32,439 bases of DNA from Alphaproteobacteria bacterium. GTDB lineage: Bacteria; Pseudomonadota; Alphaproteobacteria; Reyranellales; JAQSWP01. The position numbers and the translations under genes were made by a program. This document shows, piece after piece, positions 31,292 through 32,439 of this stretch (position 1 is the stretch's first letter; the number at the start of each line of letters is the position of its first letter). The notes under the pieces are model-generated. The model was not told the DNA's origin, ran no database searches, and was given only the letters and a program-made list of their open reading frames with translations. The DNA lies in the NCBI GenBank assembly GCA_029266575.1, contig JAQSWP010000012.1, positions 1-32,439 of the forward strand, read 5' to 3'.

Positions 31292-32439
31292 CTTTCCTGA
31301 TGCTGCTTGTCCTGCTGATCTGCCTGCTGCTGACCGGCATGCCGGTCTTCGCCAGCCTGGCGCTGTTCGGCGCCGTCGTCCTGATGATCGCCGAACCGGG
31401 CGCCATCAATCTGGGCGAGCTGATCTTCGGCAAGCTCGACACCTATCTGCTGGTCGCCATTCCGCTGTTCACGCTGATGGCGCAGTTCATGATCCGCGGC
31501 AAGGTCGTCGACCAGCTGTTCAACACCACCCACACCATGACCCGCCACCTGCCGGGCGGGCTGGGCGTGGCGACGGTGTTCGCCTGCACCATCTTTGCCG
31601 CCATTTCCGGCTCGTCGGTGGCGACTGCGCTGACCATCGGCTCGGCCGCCATTCCGCAGATGATCAAATACGGCTACAGCCCGCGCTACGCCTATGGCGT
31701 GGTGGGCGGCGGCGGCACTTTGGGCATCCTCATCCCGCCTTCGGGCCCGATGATCCTTTATGGCGTCATTTCCGACACCTCGATCGGCCAATTGTTCATG
31801 GCCGGCGTGGTGCCGGGCCTGCTGATCGCCGCCATCTTCGCCACCTGGTGCATCTTCATTGCCTGGCGCACCGGCCAGGGACGCCGCGAGAAACGCGCCA
31901 CCTGGCGCGAACTGGGCAGCGCTATACGCCGCTCGATCTGGGCGCTGTCGCTGCCGCCGCTGATTTTGGGCGGCATGTATGCCGGCGTCTTTACCGCCAC
32001 CGAAGCGGCCGGCGTCGGCGCGCTGGCGGCGATGCTGATCGCGCTGCTGGTCTATCGCACCATCGGCTGGCGCGACATCTGGCATTCGGCGCTCGATGCC
32101 GCCCGCACCTCCTCCATGCTGTTCCTGATCCTGGCGGCGGCGGCGATCTTCGGCCATGCGCTGACCAAGCTGCGCATTCCCAACGAAATCGTCGAATTGG
32201 TGGCGCATTACGGGCTGTCGCAGACCGGCTTCCTGATCGCGGTGATGATCCTGATCTTCGTCCTGGGCATGTTCCTGGAGACGATCTCCATCATCCTGAT
32301 CACCACGCCGGTGATCCTGCCCGTGATGCTGGCGCTGAAGATCGATCCGGTGTGGTACGGCATCCTGTTGACCATCAACCTCGAACTGGCGCTGATCACC
32401 CCGCCGGTCGGCATGAACCTCTTCACCATCAAGGCGATC
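31288..32439 (+). CDS. dctM: TRAP transporter large permease, DctM (partial, C-terminus outside window)
   Basis: Open to the window end: 384 residues of a family of about 425-430. GTG start at 31288. Helices run throughout. Signature blocks include AIPLFTLMAQFMI, the CTIFAAISGSSVATALTIGSAAIPQMIKYGY segment, GGGGTLGILIPPSGPMILYGVIS (Na+/substrate region) and LVYRTIGWRDIW. The end, ELALITPPVGMNLFTIKA, is in the second gate repeat. It is truncated only by the window boundary. Confidence 0.94.
   Translation, partial: MTFLMLLVLLICLLLTGMPVFASLALFGAVVLMIAEPGAINLGELIFGKLDTYLLVAIPLFTLMAQFMIRGKVVDQLFNTTHTMTRHLPGGLGVATVFACTIFAAISGSSVATALTIGSAAIPQMIKYGYSPRYAYGVVGGGGTLGILIPPSGPMILYGVISDTSIGQLFMAGVVPGLLIAAIFATWCIFIAWRTGQGRREKRATWRELGSAIRRSIWALSLPPLILGGMYAGVFTATEAAGVGALAAMLIALLVYRTIGWRDIWHSALDAARTSSMLFLILAAAAIFGHALTKLRIPNEIVELVAHYGLSQTGFLIAVMILIFVLGMFLETISIILITTPVILPVMLALKIDPVWYGILLTINLELALITPPVGMNLFTIKAI

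Noticed and set aside
1-32439. tRNA, rRNA, CRISPR, IS elements, prophage, attachment sites, replication origin
   Set aside because: Looked for cloverleaf-like ends, direct repeat arrays and transposase motifs on both strands; none seen. No stretch longer than 300 bases lacks a gene.

Overview
The window reads as a chromosomal segment of a GC-rich alphaproteobacterium. Support: a petA-petB (bc1 complex) start, a CCA-adding enzyme/DUF6111-type/Nudix block, a MoxR-DUF58-DUF4159 operon and TRAP transporters, all with alphaproteobacterial-looking proteins. A Rhodospirillales-like lineage seems plausible, but genus cannot be read from the sequence. I saw no rRNA or tRNA gene, transposase, integrase or CRISPR array, and no transcription-factor gene.

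Layout. 1-1516 (minus): cytochrome b (cut by the window edge) and the Rieske protein. 1767-3109 (plus): trmL and hemF, overlapping by ATGA. 3168-4317: two tandem secreted paralogues of unknown function. 4307-6846 (minus): Nudix hydrolase, small DUF6111-like membrane protein, CCA-adding enzyme and a small membrane protein, tightly packed. 7073-13865 (plus): a MoxR AAA+ ATPase operon with DUF58, BatA/DUF4159 and vWA-like membrane proteins. 14012-19612: ordinary metabolic genes (pirin, two SDRs, an MFS exporter, an OmpA-like protein, a quinone-oxidoreductase-like MDR enzyme).

19754-25737 is the most unusual part. Three consecutive, divergent, membrane-anchored SGNH-hydrolase-like proteins on the plus strand converge on a minus-strand operon. 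That operon encodes an SxtJ-family membrane protein, a 49-residue DUF5989/SxtK-like membrane peptide and a NodU/TobZ-type O-carbamoyltransferase. The last three correspond to the sxtI-J-K trio known from saxitoxin clusters, but none of the toxin-scaffold genes is here. The set looks like a cell-envelope or glycan/metabolite carbamoylation (and perhaps acylation) module of unknown product. The first SGNH gene starts in DNA clearly poorer in GC than its surroundings.

25837-29543: an acyl-CoA synthetase, then a divergent zinc-type ABC transporter (AztA/AztB-like) without its binding protein. Directly upstream of aztA is an unlisted 50-codon reading frame with a histidine-containing N-terminus and one membrane helix; its stop overlaps the aztA start. 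It begins at the edge of a 19-bp Zur/Fur-box-like palindrome that covers a perfect TATAAT. 29716 to the end: a TRAP transporter operon (dctP-dctQ-dctM, the last cut by the window edge), preceded by a perfect 11-bp inverted repeat that probably serves as an operator.
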